This document shows positions 15,553 through 24,879 of a DNA stretch of 42,553 nt, one piece after another. This stretch comes from an uncultured Muribaculaceae bacterium. Its GTDB lineage: Bacteria; Bacteroidota; Bacteroidia; Bacteroidales; Muribaculaceae. A model generated the notes under the pieces. It did not search any database, had not been told where the DNA came from, and saw only the letters and a list, made by a program, of their open reading frames with translations. The position numbers and the translations under genes are program-made. Positions within the stretch are counted from its first letter, which is position 1. Each line of letters starts with the position of its first letter. The stretch covers positions 1 to 42,553 of the forward strand of contig CAJUQP010000030.1 of NCBI GenBank assembly GCA_910588245.1. The letters run 5' to 3'.

Positions 15553-17748
15553 ATGCACATGAAAGCATTTTTAATTTCATTACTTGGAAGCCTGATTTCC
15601 CTGGCAGCGTATGCCGACCGTCATGTTAACCCGGATTATGAATGCATCACAACGGGCGTGATCACTCCTACCGCCGTGGAACGAAGCAAAAAGGCTACAA
15701 AAATTACTTTCCACGCAGTCTACCGTCCTCATTTCTGGATAATGGTTGATTCCACAGCTTATATAGCGGATGCTAAGACTGACACACGCTATTTCCCTGT
15801 ATCGACTGAGGGACTGGTATTCGGTGAGGAATTTTGGATGCCGGACAGCGGAGAGGCCGACTTCTCCGTCATATTCCCTCCCATGCCTGAAGAAGTCAAT
15901 GCTATCGACTTTATCGACGGGACTTGGCGAATATATGGATTGCGTCTCGACGGCAAGAAGGCGCCGAAAGCTTCTGAAGTCGATCCCGATGAATGGGCAA
16001 AAGAGCATCAACGTGCTTATCCCGGTGAACCCTCGCAGTTTTTCAACACAGCTGATACAAAAATCTCAGGACGAATCCGTGGCTACGACCCTCGACTTGG
16101 ATTTGATAATATTCTTCTTTATTATCAGAATCCATTCACCGGCAAACGAGATCCGATCGCGTTACCGGTCATGGCTGACGGTTCTTTCTACGGTTCGATT
16201 CCGATGGCTTCTCCGGGATATTTCTCCATTTCATTTTCTTCATATGCCTGGCTAAGCTATTACGCGGAGCCGGGCCGTACACTTGATATCCTTCTCGACT
16301 GGGATGATGTTTTGAAGGCATCTCTCGATCGGATTATGGAGCGTGACAGCCATATGCCAAACACACGTTTCGGAGGCGATATCGGCCGCATCAACTGCGA
16401 GCTTGCAGCCGCTCCATCCGCACCGGCCACGGCTGTGTATCAGATGGCACATGACAGTGTCCCTTCGGTTGCTTTAAAGGTTATTCTCGCGGATAACGAG
16501 CGATACAAGACAGAGATCGACAATTATAAAGTGTCTTCTGATATCCATTCTGTCACAAAGAAAGTGATGGATGCGAATGTGAATACCGACCTTATATTTA
16601 ATCTGCTCGAATATGCGATGTACCGTGACGACATGTCTCGATATGATACTGTTGCACCGTCATTGAAGGAACCTCTCGATATAGGATTCTTCAAGCCGTT
16701 GAAAGAGGCGTTCGCCGTCGACAATCAGTGGCTTTTTGCCGGTAAAGGGATGGATATGCTTCCCAACCGCATCGCTTTCTGTTGTATTCCCGACCTTCTC
16801 GGTGCAAAGTGCTTGCAGCGGTTTACATATACTGACTCCGGTATCCTTTACCTGAAAGAACATGGTGCCAAACTCACACCCGAGGAGGAAGAAACCGCGG
16901 CATGGCTTACCGGACGTCTTGGCACAACCGAGTACTTGGAAGTGAACGAATTCATTAATGTCGTCAATCGCTTGAACATAGCCGAAGAGATTGCCAAGAG
17001 AAACGGAATGGAGGGCCTTTTTGAAGAGTTCGTAAAAAAGGGAAACGAGAAAAACATGACTGCCGAAGGTGAGTTTGACTTTGAAGCTTATAATGCTCTC
17101 CGCCGTGCGGAGGCTGTTGCCAAATGGGCCGGACTCGACCGTATCCCTTTATTATGGCAGAGCGCCTATTCCGCCAGTCTATGTTCCTATGGAAAGACCA
17201 ACACCTCCGCGCCGCGCGAAGAAACCTTCTCGACCGTCAACCGGGCCATAGAAAACAATATAATCTCCCACCCTTATTTCGTCAAGGTCATAAATGGTTT
17301 TTTCGAGGATGCTTATGCATTCAAACCTTACGACATCCCCGATGATGATCGTGGCCGCGTGCTCCGCGAGATTGTGGCTCCCTATGCGGGCAAATTTATC
17401 TTGCTCGATTTCTGGGGTACTTCCTGTGGCCCTTGCCGTGCGGCGATAGAGAGTTCTTCGGAGTTGCGCCAACGTAACTTAGACCATCCTGATTTCAAAA
17501 TGATATTCATCACGGGAGAAAGTGATTCCCCCGAAGGGGCATACAACAAATACGTCGCTGAAAATCTTGTGGGTGAGGCCACACATCGTCTTTCAGATTC
17601 CGATTTAAACCGACTGCGGGGCCTTTTCAAGATCAGCGGCATTCCCCACTATGTTCTCATCGGTCGCGATGGTAAAATCCTGATTGAACATTTTCATTTT
17701 CATTCACTCTCCGATGCGCTTTCCGAACATGGCGTTACACTGAAGTGA
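15553..17748 (+). CDS. Large secreted protein with C-terminal TlpA-type thioredoxin domain
   Basis: A 731-residue exported protein. A signal peptide (about residues 1-21, ending LAAYA) is followed by a long region I cannot assign, with a segment around 165-260 resembling the DUF4369-type beta domains that often precede thioredoxin domains. The C-terminal thioredoxin fold carries the active-site CGPC at 625-628 and a cis-proline in SGIPHYVLIG, then RDGKILIEH. It probably acts as a periplasmic disulfide oxidoreductase, with the large N-terminal part defining the partner. The start could also be the Met at residue 3. The gene ends 75 bases before the IS1182 element, which lies beyond its stop and leaves it intact. 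Confidence 0.82.
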   Translation: MHMKAFLISLLGSLISLAAYADRHVNPDYECITTGVITPTAVERSKKATKITFHAVYRPHFWIMVDSTAYIADAKTDTRYFPVSTEGLVFGEEFWMPDSGEADFSVIFPPMPEEVNAIDFIDGTWRIYGLRLDGKKAPKASEVDPDEWAKEHQRAYPGEPSQFFNTADTKISGRIRGYDPRLGFDNILLYYQNPFTGKRDPIALPVMADGSFYGSIPMASPGYFSISFSSYAWLSYYAEPGRTLDILLDWDDVLKASLDRIMERDSHMPNTRFGGDIGRINCELAAAPSAPATAVYQMAHDSVPSVALKVILADNERYKTEIDNYKVSSDIHSVTKKVMDANVNTDLIFNLLEYAMYRDDMSRYDTVAPSLKEPLDIGFFKPLKEAFAVDNQWLFAGKGMDMLPNRIAFCCIPDLLGAKCLQRFTYTDSGILYLKEHGAKLTPEEEETAAWLTGRLGTTEYLEVNEFINVVNRLNIAEEIAKRNGMEGLFEEFVKKGNEKNMTAEGEFDFEAYNALRRAEAVAKWAGLDRIPLLWQSAYSASLCSYGKTNTSAPREETFSTVNRAIENNIISHPYFVKVINGFFEDAYAFKPYDIPDDDRGRVLREIVAPYAGKFILLDFWGTSCGPCRAAIESSSELRQRNLDHPDFKMIFITGESDSPEGAYNKYVAENLVGEATHRLSDSDLNRLRGLFKISGIPHYVLIGRDGKILIEHFHFHSLSDALSEHGVTLK

Positions 17749-17823
17749 CAGATATTCCCTTGTTAATAATATTCCCGATTTTGCTTTCGCTCCGGGATAT
17801 ATTCGAGGGGACAAAACCTTTAA

Positions 17824-17852
17824 GGGGCTGTCTAACAACCACAGTTAGGCAG
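17824..17852. repeat. Left end of the IS with subterminal hairpin
   Basis: The terminal repeat continues into an 11-bp stem (GGCTGTCTAAC at 17825-17836 pairing with GTTAGGCAGCC at about 17842-17853, one wobble), followed by TCTATTTTAT. On the plus strand this resembles a terminator that would stop transcripts entering from the thioredoxin-domain gene. Confidence 0.6.
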
Positions 17853-17881
17853 CCTCTATTTTATAGACAAAGTCTGAAGAT

Positions 17882-19519
17882 TTATGCTGCATTTGCAACT
17901 CCAGATATAAGCTTTGGGTAAAAGTTTAAATGAGGGTTCATATAAAGCTGTTTCGCAGTTCCTGAAGACAAAAATTTGTCAAAAAAAGAGGATTTTGCCC
18001 ATTCTTGGGCAAGTTTCCTCAGATTATGAGCAAGCGCTTTCAGACCGAAGTCGATTTTCGCTCCGGTAAGCCCCTTTAGCCTGAGTCGTCTGAACCTGCC
18101 GCATTCCTTTATCTGCCCGAACACAGCCTCCGGTTCGACAGGACGCCTGCTCCTGTGCTTCAACCCTTGCTCACTTGTAAGAAGCTCTCTTGCTCTGGCT
18201 TTATAATCGTCAAGGGTATGATTTACTTCTATTTGCCGGTCTAGCTTTGATTTGTGACATTGTCCCCTTAGGGGGCAACCCTGACATCGGCTCGCCCTGT
18301 ATACACTGACTATCTGTTGGTAACCACTTGCGGTATAGCGTCTTTCCTGACGGACAAATTTCATTTTCTGTCCCATCGGGCAGACATAGAAGTCATCGTC
18401 GGGATTGTAGAAAAGGTTTGACACCCTGAACGGATTGTCGCGGTAGCTGCGCCGCTGCTCGACATGGAACATGTTGTATTTGACATACGGAGTCATGCCG
18501 TTGCAGAACATGTACTCGTAGTTCTCCTCCGAGCCGTAACCGCTGTCGGCAACGATTTCCTCACTTTGCATACCGTATCGGGTTTTGAACGATTCCAGAT
18601 AGCTGATCATCGTGAGGGTATCCGTAGGACGCTGATAGATACCGAAGTTGGTTATGAACTGGTTCTCAGTGGAGATCTGCACATTATAGCCTGGTTTAAG
18701 CTGACCGTTGAGCATGGCGTCCTCTTTCATGCGCATGAACGTGGCGTCGGGGTCGGTCTTGGAGTATGAGTTGCGGGAACCCATGGTTTCGAGCTGCTCC
18801 TTATATCGGTTCATCCTCGGCACAGCGTCCGTCTCTATCTGTTTGAGGGCCTTGCGTTCTTCCTTGCTCAGGTTATCCGCATCAACCTTTTCCCTGATGC
18901 GTTCAACCCTTTTGGCAACTTCTTCGGCCGTAAGTTCCTCAGACATGGGATTCTCCTGATTCTCAACAGCGTGACTCTGTTCTATCTGTCTGAGCAGAGT
19001 CTCGGTTTTCGCCTTGAGTCGGGCATCGTATTTCTCTACCGAACCGCGCCATACAAACGTGTACTTGTTGGCTACCGATTCTATCTTTGTCCCGTCGATA
19101 TACTGTACTTTTAACGACACAAAGCCTTCTTCATGGAGCAGCTTGACCACTTGGGTAAACACTGCGTCGAAGCCCTCCTTCAACCGTTTGCCACGATAAT
19201 AATTGATAGTGCGGAAGTCCGGACGCTTCATGCCTGCAAGCCACATGAAATAGATATCCCTCCTGAGAAGGTCCTCGATGCGCCGCGAGGAGTATACATT
19301 GCTCAGATATGCGAAGACCAGCACCTTGAGCATCATCTTAGGATTAAAGGCACTGTTGCCTCCGCCCCGGTAGGTCGAGAGGATATCGCTGATGTCAAGA
19401 CGCTCTATGACCGCATCGACAACCCTTACCATGTGGTTTTCGGGCACGAGTTCATTCAGCGATGGTGGAAGAAGTAGATTTTGTTTTCTATTGTCAGATT
19501 TTATTGCTAATTTTGCCAT
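17882..19519 (-). CDS. IS1182 family transposase
   Basis: A DDE transposase of 545 residues, normal length for the family. The N-terminal DUF772-type domain contains VPENHMVRVVDAVIERLD and FNPKMMLKVLVFAYLSNVYSSRRIEDLLRRDIYFMWL (split here only by my quoting). The DDE domain includes YIDGTKIES (first Asp), a long charged helical insertion (about 160-235), then VADSGYGSEENYEYM (second Asp) and the final Glu region near RRPVEPEAVFGQIKE. A cysteine cluster CQGCPLRGQC lies at about 430-440. The frame is uninterrupted. A full consensus promoter lies inside the element upstream of its start codon. Confidence 0.95.
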   Translation of the reverse strand: MAKLAIKSDNRKQNLLLPPSLNELVPENHMVRVVDAVIERLDISDILSTYRGGGNSAFNPKMMLKVLVFAYLSNVYSSRRIEDLLRRDIYFMWLAGMKRPDFRTINYYRGKRLKEGFDAVFTQVVKLLHEEGFVSLKVQYIDGTKIESVANKYTFVWRGSVEKYDARLKAKTETLLRQIEQSHAVENQENPMSEELTAEEVAKRVERIREKVDADNLSKEERKALKQIETDAVPRMNRYKEQLETMGSRNSYSKTDPDATFMRMKEDAMLNGQLKPGYNVQISTENQFITNFGIYQRPTDTLTMISYLESFKTRYGMQSEEIVADSGYGSEENYEYMFCNGMTPYVKYNMFHVEQRRSYRDNPFRVSNLFYNPDDDFYVCPMGQKMKFVRQERRYTASGYQQIVSVYRASRCQGCPLRGQCHKSKLDRQIEVNHTLDDYKARARELLTSEQGLKHRSRRPVEPEAVFGQIKECGRFRRLRLKGLTGAKIDFGLKALAHNLRKLAQEWAKSSFFDKFLSSGTAKQLYMNPHLNFYPKLISGVANAA

Positions 19520-19554
19520 GTTATGCCATGATTATTAGTGATTTATTCGCAACA

Positions 19555-19585
19555 CAAATATACTGAAAATCTATGACATGACAAA
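19555..19585 (-). promoter_or_regulatory. Promoter of the transposase gene
   Basis: On the minus strand TTTG (19582-19585), 19 bases, then TATATTTG (19555-19562): a full consensus match. The predicted start is near 19548, about 29 bases before the transposase ATG. The hairpin at 19584-19618 abuts the -33 element. Confidence 0.65.
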
Positions 19586-19628
19586 GGCTTTCGCGCTGAA
19601 TTTCAGCATGAAAGCCTTATTTTTTTAG
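19584..19628 (+). terminator. Hairpin and T-run inside the right end of the IS
   Basis: A 16-bp stem (19584-19599 with 19603-19618, two mismatches) is followed on the plus strand by ATTTTTTT. It is oriented to stop plus-strand transcripts leaving the element. On the minus strand it may shield the transposase from incoming transcription. Confidence 0.6.
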
Positions 19629-19645
19629 ACTGTTTAAACTATAAA

Positions 19646-19677
19646 AAGAGACTGCCCAAACTTGTTAGACAGTCTCT
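19646..19677 (-). terminator. Right IS end acting as a terminator for ligA
   Basis: On the minus strand AGAGACTG and CAGTCTCT form an 8-bp perfect stem around a 15-base loop, followed directly by TTTTTAT. It lies about 25 bases after the ligA stop codon, so the IS end is positioned to terminate ligA transcripts. Confidence 0.6.
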
Positions 19678-19699
19678 TAATTAATCACATACTTCGGAA

Positions 19700-21721
19700 T
19701 TAATTGCTTGTTTCGGCAATCATGCCAAGGAATTCATCTTCAGAAATCATTGGAATACCGAGTTTCTCACATTTTTCACGTTTGGAGGGCCCCATGTTCT
19801 CTCCGGCGAGCACAAAGCTGGTCTTTTTCGAAATGCTTCCAACATTCTTGCCCCCCTCGCGTTCGATCAAGTCTTTATATTCATCACGCGAATGATGGGC
19901 GAAAACTCCGGAGATTACGATGGATTTCCCTTCGAGCGACGTGCCCTTCGGGGCGAGTTTTTCCTCGGAAAGGCTCATCTGTACGCCGGCTGCCCGGAGT
20001 CGGGATATATTGTCGATATTTACCGGATCACGGAGGAAATCATAGATGCACTGTGCTATCACGGGGCCGACATCAGGAATAGAGGTCAGTTCCTCCACCG
20101 ACATGGCCTGCATAGTATCCATATTCTTGACGGAAGACGCGAGCCTTTTTGCTGTAGTCTCACCTACATTGGGTATGGAAAGGGCATATACGACCCTTTC
20201 GAAAGGCACTTTTTTCGATTGCTCTATTCCGTCGATTATCCTCTTGGCCGATTTCTCTCCCAGACGGTCGAGTTTCTGTAGCTGTTCCGGGGTGAGGTCA
20301 TAGAGGTCGGCAATGCGTTCCACAAGGCCGCAGTCAAAAAGAAGCTCAGCGGTCTCTTCGCCGATTCCGTCAATGTCCATCATGCGCCGGGCACAGAAAT
20401 GCTCGATCTTCCCTGTGATCTGTGGGCGGCATCCGTAATGATTGGGACAGCACCATGCCGCCTCGCCGAAAATCCTTACGAGCGGAGTGCCGCATACGGG
20501 ACATCTGTCGACGAATCTGATGGGAGTGGCCTCAGGGTCACGTCGTGATACTTCTACGCCGGTGATCTTAGGAATTATCTCCCCTCCTTTCTCCACATAC
20601 AGCCAGTCGCCTTCATGGATGTCGAGTTCGCGGATTATGTCATCGTTGTGAAGCGAGGCGCGCTTCACTATCGTGCCGGAGAGTAGGACGGGTTCAAGGT
20701 TCGCAACAGGAGTGACTATTCCCATGCGTCCGGTCTCGAACGAGACAAAGCGCAGTCGCGTGCATGCGTTCTCGGGATTGAATTTGAATGCGATAGCCCA
20801 TCGCGGAGATTTGGCAGTGAAGCCGAGATTGAGCTGCTGACGCAGTGAATTGACCTTGAAGACAAGTCCGTCGGTCGCGACGGGCAGTTCCTTGCGGTGC
20901 ACGTCCCAGTAATCTACGTAATCGTTTACCTCCTCGAGCGAATGGAGCAGGCGCATGGCTTTCGACACTTTGAACCCCCATCTCGCGGCAGCCTCCATGT
21001 TGGCGTAATGGTTGTCGGCAGGGAGGTCGTCACTCAGAAGATAATAAAACCGAGCGTCGAGATGTCGTCGTGCCACTTCGCGCGAGTCCTGCATCTTGAG
21101 GGTGCCGGAGGCGGCGTTGCGCGGGTTGGCAAACAGAGGCTCCTCGTTGTAGGCCCTCTCGGCGTTGAGGCGCTCGAATACCTCCCACGGCATAAGGATC
21201 TCTCCACGTATTTCAAACTCCTCGGGCCAGTCGCCAGGCTGTAGCTGCAGGGGGATACTTCTGATTGTCTTTACGTTTGCTGTCACGTCATCGCCCTGGG
21301 TGCCGTCGCCACGTGTCACGGCCCTGACGAGACGTCCGTGGCTATAGGTGAGCGATATTGAAGTGCCGTCGAATTTCATTTCTCCCACGATGTCGAAATC
21401 CTCCCCCTCGAGTGCTTTACGTACACGTATGAACCAGTCGTCGACTTCCTCGATCGAATAGGAGTTGGAGAGCGACATCATAGGGCGTGCATGGATCACA
21501 TGCTCGAATCCTTTGGTTAGATCTGAGCCTACCCTTTTCGTAGGGGACAGCGGATCGTCAAATTGCGGAAACTCCTTCTCGAGCTTCTCCAGCTCTTTCA
21601 TGAGCATGTCGAAATCCTTGTCAGAAATCTCCGGGGAGTTCAAAACATAATAATTGTGGTTGTGCCTGTGAAGGTCGGCTCTAAGAGTCTCGATTCTTTC
21701 TTTGGCTTGCGATGGATCCAT
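19700..21721 (-). CDS. ligA: NAD-dependent DNA ligase LigA
   Basis: Essential replicative ligase that seals nicks using NAD, 673 residues, normal length. The N-terminal Ia domain (HNHNYYVLNSPEISDKDFD, about 20-38) binds NAD. The adenylated lysine is K116 in EMKFDG. The OB fold runs from about 320 to 400. A four-cysteine zinc finger follows (CPVCG to CCPNHYGC, about 402-427), then helix-hairpin-helix repeats and a C-terminal BRCT domain (about 595-670). It is the last gene of the long minus-strand run, 67 bases after truA, with the IS1182 element directly downstream. Confidence 0.98.
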   Translation of the reverse strand: MDPSQAKERIETLRADLHRHNHNYYVLNSPEISDKDFDMLMKELEKLEKEFPQFDDPLSPTKRVGSDLTKGFEHVIHARPMMSLSNSYSIEEVDDWFIRVRKALEGEDFDIVGEMKFDGTSISLTYSHGRLVRAVTRGDGTQGDDVTANVKTIRSIPLQLQPGDWPEEFEIRGEILMPWEVFERLNAERAYNEEPLFANPRNAASGTLKMQDSREVARRHLDARFYYLLSDDLPADNHYANMEAAARWGFKVSKAMRLLHSLEEVNDYVDYWDVHRKELPVATDGLVFKVNSLRQQLNLGFTAKSPRWAIAFKFNPENACTRLRFVSFETGRMGIVTPVANLEPVLLSGTIVKRASLHNDDIIRELDIHEGDWLYVEKGGEIIPKITGVEVSRRDPEATPIRFVDRCPVCGTPLVRIFGEAAWCCPNHYGCRPQITGKIEHFCARRMMDIDGIGEETAELLFDCGLVERIADLYDLTPEQLQKLDRLGEKSAKRIIDGIEQSKKVPFERVVYALSIPNVGETTAKRLASSVKNMDTMQAMSVEELTSIPDVGPVIAQCIYDFLRDPVNIDNISRLRAAGVQMSLSEEKLAPKGTSLEGKSIVISGVFAHHSRDEYKDLIEREGGKNVGSISKKTSFVLAGENMGPSKREKCEKLGIPMISEDEFLGMIAETSN

Positions 21722-21788
21722 ATTCAGAGGTTGTTTTTCGTGTCTGTTAATCAGTTCTCCTGCTCGGCGACTTACGGATTATTGAGAA

Positions 21789-22577
21789 TCATGTCACGTC
21801 GTCGATGTAGGGATATGTCACATTCCATAGAAACAGTCCGGCCGCAGGCATGGATGTGCCTGCGGAGCAACGGTCTTTTTCCCGGATGATATCTTGGAAA
21901 CCTTCAATGCTTATTTTCTCTCTTCCTACGTCTACGAGAGTGCCAACTACGGCCCTGACCATATTGCGCAGGAATCTGTCGGCGGTAATTGTGAAGACGA
22001 GCCCCTCTTTGGGAACAGACAGTCCGCAACCGTTGCCGGAACATTCGCTTAAGGGAGTCCATACAGCTTCTGTTACATCGCAGTTATTGGTCTTCACATC
22101 GGAATGTAGTTTCGCGAACGATGTGAAATCCTTGGTCTGAAGAAGGAGAGAGGCGGCTTCGTTCATACGGACTGCATCGAGAGGGGAGGGGGAATGCCAT
22201 GCGAACGGATAGAGAAACGGAGATTTCTCAAAGGTCACGAAATACTTATAGGTTCGCTCCACGGCATCAAAGCGGGCATGGGCGTTGTCGGCTACCTCGA
22301 TAAGGTCGTAGAAGGCGATATCTTTTCCTGCAAGTCGGTTGAGGGCGAGAAGAAGTCTCCTTTTATCCGCCACCGGCTCCGGAGTGTCGAAATGGGCATA
22401 CATGCGTCGTGCGTGCACCCCGGTGTCTGTGCGTCCCGCCCCGACAATGGATATGGGGAGGCGCATCACTGTTGTGAGCGCCTCCTCTATTGTCTGCTGT
22501 ACGCTTACGGCGTTGGGCTGCGACTGCCAACCGTGGAATCTTTCCCCGTTGTAGGCCAGACGTAGGAAATATCTCAT
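21789..22577 (-). CDS. truA: tRNA pseudouridine(38-40) synthase TruA
   Basis: Converts uridines 38-40 of the tRNA anticodon stem-loop to pseudouridine. The protein has 262 residues. The N-terminal YNGERFHGWQSQPNAVSVQQ and the catalytic motif GAGRTDTGVHA (aspartate at about residue 52) are typical. The C-terminal part contains FLRNMVRAVVGTLVDVGR, the conserved RNA-binding helix. It starts 5 bases after the speA stop codon, so translation is probably coupled in the same transcript. Confidence 0.97.
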   Translation of the reverse strand: MRYFLRLAYNGERFHGWQSQPNAVSVQQTIEEALTTVMRLPISIVGAGRTDTGVHARRMYAHFDTPEPVADKRRLLLALNRLAGKDIAFYDLIEVADNAHARFDAVERTYKYFVTFEKSPFLYPFAWHSPSPLDAVRMNEAASLLLQTKDFTSFAKLHSDVKTNNCDVTEAVWTPLSECSGNGCGLSVPKEGLVFTITADRFLRNMVRAVVGTLVDVGREKISIEGFQDIIREKDRCSAGTSMPAAGLFLWNVTYPYIDDVT

Positions 22578-22582
22578 GACGG

Positions 22583-24520
22583 TCAGTCCCTCTCCAGATA
22601 AGTTATGCCGTAGAGCCCGGATTTGTAGTTGTTGAGGAACTGGCGTCCTTCCTCAGCCGTAATGACTCCCTGTTTCATCGAAGCCGATACCCATGCCTCA
22701 AGATTGCGAACGAGCTTCTTAGGACTGTATTCAACATAGTCGAGCACATCAGCCACGGGTTCGCCGTCGATCACCTGCTCAATCTTGTAGCCGTTTTCAT
22801 CGACAGAGATGTGTACGGCGCTTGTGTCGCCGAAGAGATTGTGAAGATCTCCGAGTATCTCCTGGTATGCCCCGACGAGGAACACTCCAATATAGTATTT
22901 CTCATTCTGCCGGAATGTATGCACTGGCAGCGAATATGACATTCCCTGAGGGGATACGAATCGCCCGATCTTGCCGTCGGAATCGCAGGTTATGTCCTGG
23001 ATAGTGCAACGGCGTGTAGGTTTTTCGTCAAGTCTCTGTATGGGCATTATCGGGAAAAGCTGGTCGATAGCCCATGAGTCGGGAAGACTCTGGAAGAGGG
23101 AGAAATTGCAGAAATACTTTTCAGGAAGCATCCTGTCGACCTTGCGCAACTCTTCCGGCGGGTGCTTCATATTATCGGTGAGGTCGTTTACATCGCGTGC
23201 CACTGACCAGAACAGTTTCTCTATCTGAGCGCGGGTGCGCAGGTCGAGTAGTCCGAGACTGAAAAGCTCAAGCGCCTCCTCTCGGATCTGGAGTGCGTCG
23301 TGCCAGTCTTCGAAAAGGGTTGTGGCATTGATACGGTCCCATATCATGTACAGCTCTTTGGTGAGTTCGTGGGCATCGTCCTGAATCTCTTCGTTGTCGT
23401 TCCAGATAGGGAGCTGAGTGGTCTCGAGCACCTCTATGATCAGCACCGAGTGGTGTGCCGTGAGTGAGCGTCCGCTCTCCGTAATGATATTGGGGTGTGG
23501 AATATTGTTCTTGGTGCAGACATCTACAAGTGCCGACACAGAGTCGTTGACATATTCCTGGATTGAATAGTTCATCGAGTTCTCTCCCATAGATGAGCGA
23601 GTGCCGTCGTAGTCCACGCCGAGTCCTCCACCTATATCAACAAACTCTATCTTGAACCCCATCTTAAAGAGCTGCACATAGAACTGCATGGCTTCTCTAA
23701 GCGCGTTTTTAATACGCCTGATCTTTGTGATCTGACTTCCGATATGGAAATGTATAAGTTTCAGGCAGTCAATAAGGTTGTTTTTTTCAAGAAACGAGAG
23801 GGCATCGAGGAGTTCAGACGAATTAAGGCCGAATTTGCTTACATCACCTCCTGACTGCTCCCATTTGCCGCTGCCTGATGATGAGAGCTTTATGCGGATT
23901 CCGATGTTGGGGCTTATGCCAAGTCTTTTCGCAACATCGGCGATAAGCTTCAGCTCGTTTAGTTTCTCCACCACCAGATAAATGCGTCGTCCCATTTTCT
24001 GGGCGAGAAGAGCAAGCTCCACATAATCCTCATCTTTATACCCATTGCATATTATAAGCGAGTTAGAATGTGGATTGACGGCGAGAACTGCATGGAGCTC
24101 GGGTTTTGATCCGGCCTCAAGTCCGATGTTGTATTTGTTTCCATGACTGACAATCTCCTCCACGACCTGCCGCATCTGGTTTACCTTGATAGGGTAGACG
24201 ACGAAATTCTGTCCTTCGTAGGAATATTCGTCGGCGGCTTTCTTGAAGCAAGAGGATATCTTCTGTATCCTGTTGTCGAGGATATCCGGAAAGCGAAGCA
24301 GCATCGGTGCAGACACATCACGTATTTTCAATTCGTCGACAACCTCCTTGAGATCGACCGACGCACAGTTTTCGCGGGGAGTGACCTGCACATGCCCCTT
24401 GTCGTTGATTGAAAAATATTTCAATCCCCAGCCGCTGACATTATATATCTCGGCTGAATCCTCGATACGCCATTTTCTCATTAAACTATGGGTCTTATAT
24501 AATTCTGGTTTCTTATTCAA
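22583..24520 (-). CDS. speA: Biosynthetic arginine decarboxylase SpeA
   Basis: A PLP enzyme that turns arginine into agmatine, the first step of one route to putrescine and spermidine. The protein has 645 residues, normal length for the biosynthetic form. The PLP lysine lies in VYPIKVNQMRQVVEE (about 107-121). Other markers are the IGIRIKLSSSGSGKWEQSGGD segment (quoted here as two parts, IGIRIKLSSSGSG and KWEQSGGD), HFHIGSQI, the GGGLGVDYDG phosphate-binding loop and TESGRSLTAHH. It lies 20 bases downstream of ssb, in the same run as argR and the ArgC-like gene. That gives it a possible link to arginine control, by inference. Confidence 0.96.
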   Translation of the reverse strand: MNKKPELYKTHSLMRKWRIEDSAEIYNVSGWGLKYFSINDKGHVQVTPRENCASVDLKEVVDELKIRDVSAPMLLRFPDILDNRIQKISSCFKKAADEYSYEGQNFVVYPIKVNQMRQVVEEIVSHGNKYNIGLEAGSKPELHAVLAVNPHSNSLIICNGYKDEDYVELALLAQKMGRRIYLVVEKLNELKLIADVAKRLGISPNIGIRIKLSSSGSGKWEQSGGDVSKFGLNSSELLDALSFLEKNNLIDCLKLIHFHIGSQITKIRRIKNALREAMQFYVQLFKMGFKIEFVDIGGGLGVDYDGTRSSMGENSMNYSIQEYVNDSVSALVDVCTKNNIPHPNIITESGRSLTAHHSVLIIEVLETTQLPIWNDNEEIQDDAHELTKELYMIWDRINATTLFEDWHDALQIREEALELFSLGLLDLRTRAQIEKLFWSVARDVNDLTDNMKHPPEELRKVDRMLPEKYFCNFSLFQSLPDSWAIDQLFPIMPIQRLDEKPTRRCTIQDITCDSDGKIGRFVSPQGMSYSLPVHTFRQNEKYYIGVFLVGAYQEILGDLHNLFGDTSAVHISVDENGYKIEQVIDGEPVADVLDYVEYSPKKLVRNLEAWVSASMKQGVITAEEGRQFLNNYKSGLYGITYLERD

Positions 24521-24540
24521 TACTTATTTGCCTACGGCAA

Positions 24541-24867
24541 TCATGGCTGTCTACGCCCGAGCAGTTCAAAGCGTTCCACGATTATTTCCGTCCGGCGTCT
24601 CACAATCTTCATCCTGTCTTCATATTCCCTGGTGCGGAGATAACCCTCGACATATAATTGCGATCCTTTCCTGACATATCTTTCCACGATAGAGGCGTTC
24701 TGCCCTCCGAACACAAGATTATGCCATTCGGTTATCTCCACACGCGAGGCTCCCCTGGCTTCATTGGTGGCGAGTGACACATAGGCCACAGGACGGTCTT
24801 TCTCCGGATATCTCATATCGGGATCGGCCCCGACATGCCCGAGAAGTATGACTTTGTTCACAGACAT
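24541..24867 (-). CDS. ssb: Short single-stranded DNA-binding protein
   Basis: An OB-fold SSB protein of only 108 residues. The conserved start MSVNKVILLGHVGADPDMRY and the strand WHNLVFGGQNASIVERYVRKGSQLYVEGYLRTREY (in two parts: WHNLVFGGQNASIVERY, then KGSQLYVEGYLRTREY) are typical. The protein stops directly after the OB fold. The flexible linker and acidic tip (DDDIPF-type) used to recruit repair proteins are absent. It is therefore probably an accessory SSB with the main one elsewhere. It sits 12 bases after the ArgC-like gene and 20 before speA. Confidence 0.9.
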   Translation of the reverse strand: MSVNKVILLGHVGADPDMRYPEKDRPVAYVSLATNEARGASRVEITEWHNLVFGGQNASIVERYVRKGSQLYVEGYLRTREYEDRMKIVRRRTEIIVERFELLGRRQP

Positions 24868-24879
24868 GACCTCAGGGTG

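Larger units (their letters stand above)
17824..19676 (-). mobile_element. IS1182-family insertion sequence, complete
   Basis: A 1.85-kb element with one transposase gene. The ends are inverted copies (GGGGCTGTCTAACAA at the left and GAGACTGTCTAACAA at the right, reading inward) and both are flanked by TTAA (17820-17823 and 19677-19680). The TTAA may be a 4-bp target duplication or part of the repeats. Each end also folds into a hairpin with a T-run. The element sits between the convergent thioredoxin-domain gene and ligA and interrupts neither. The transposase frame is intact, so the element could be active. Confidence 0.88.

Noticed and set aside
18464..19477. Plus-strand frames within the IS element
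   Set aside because: They lie opposite the intact transposase and have no recognisable features.
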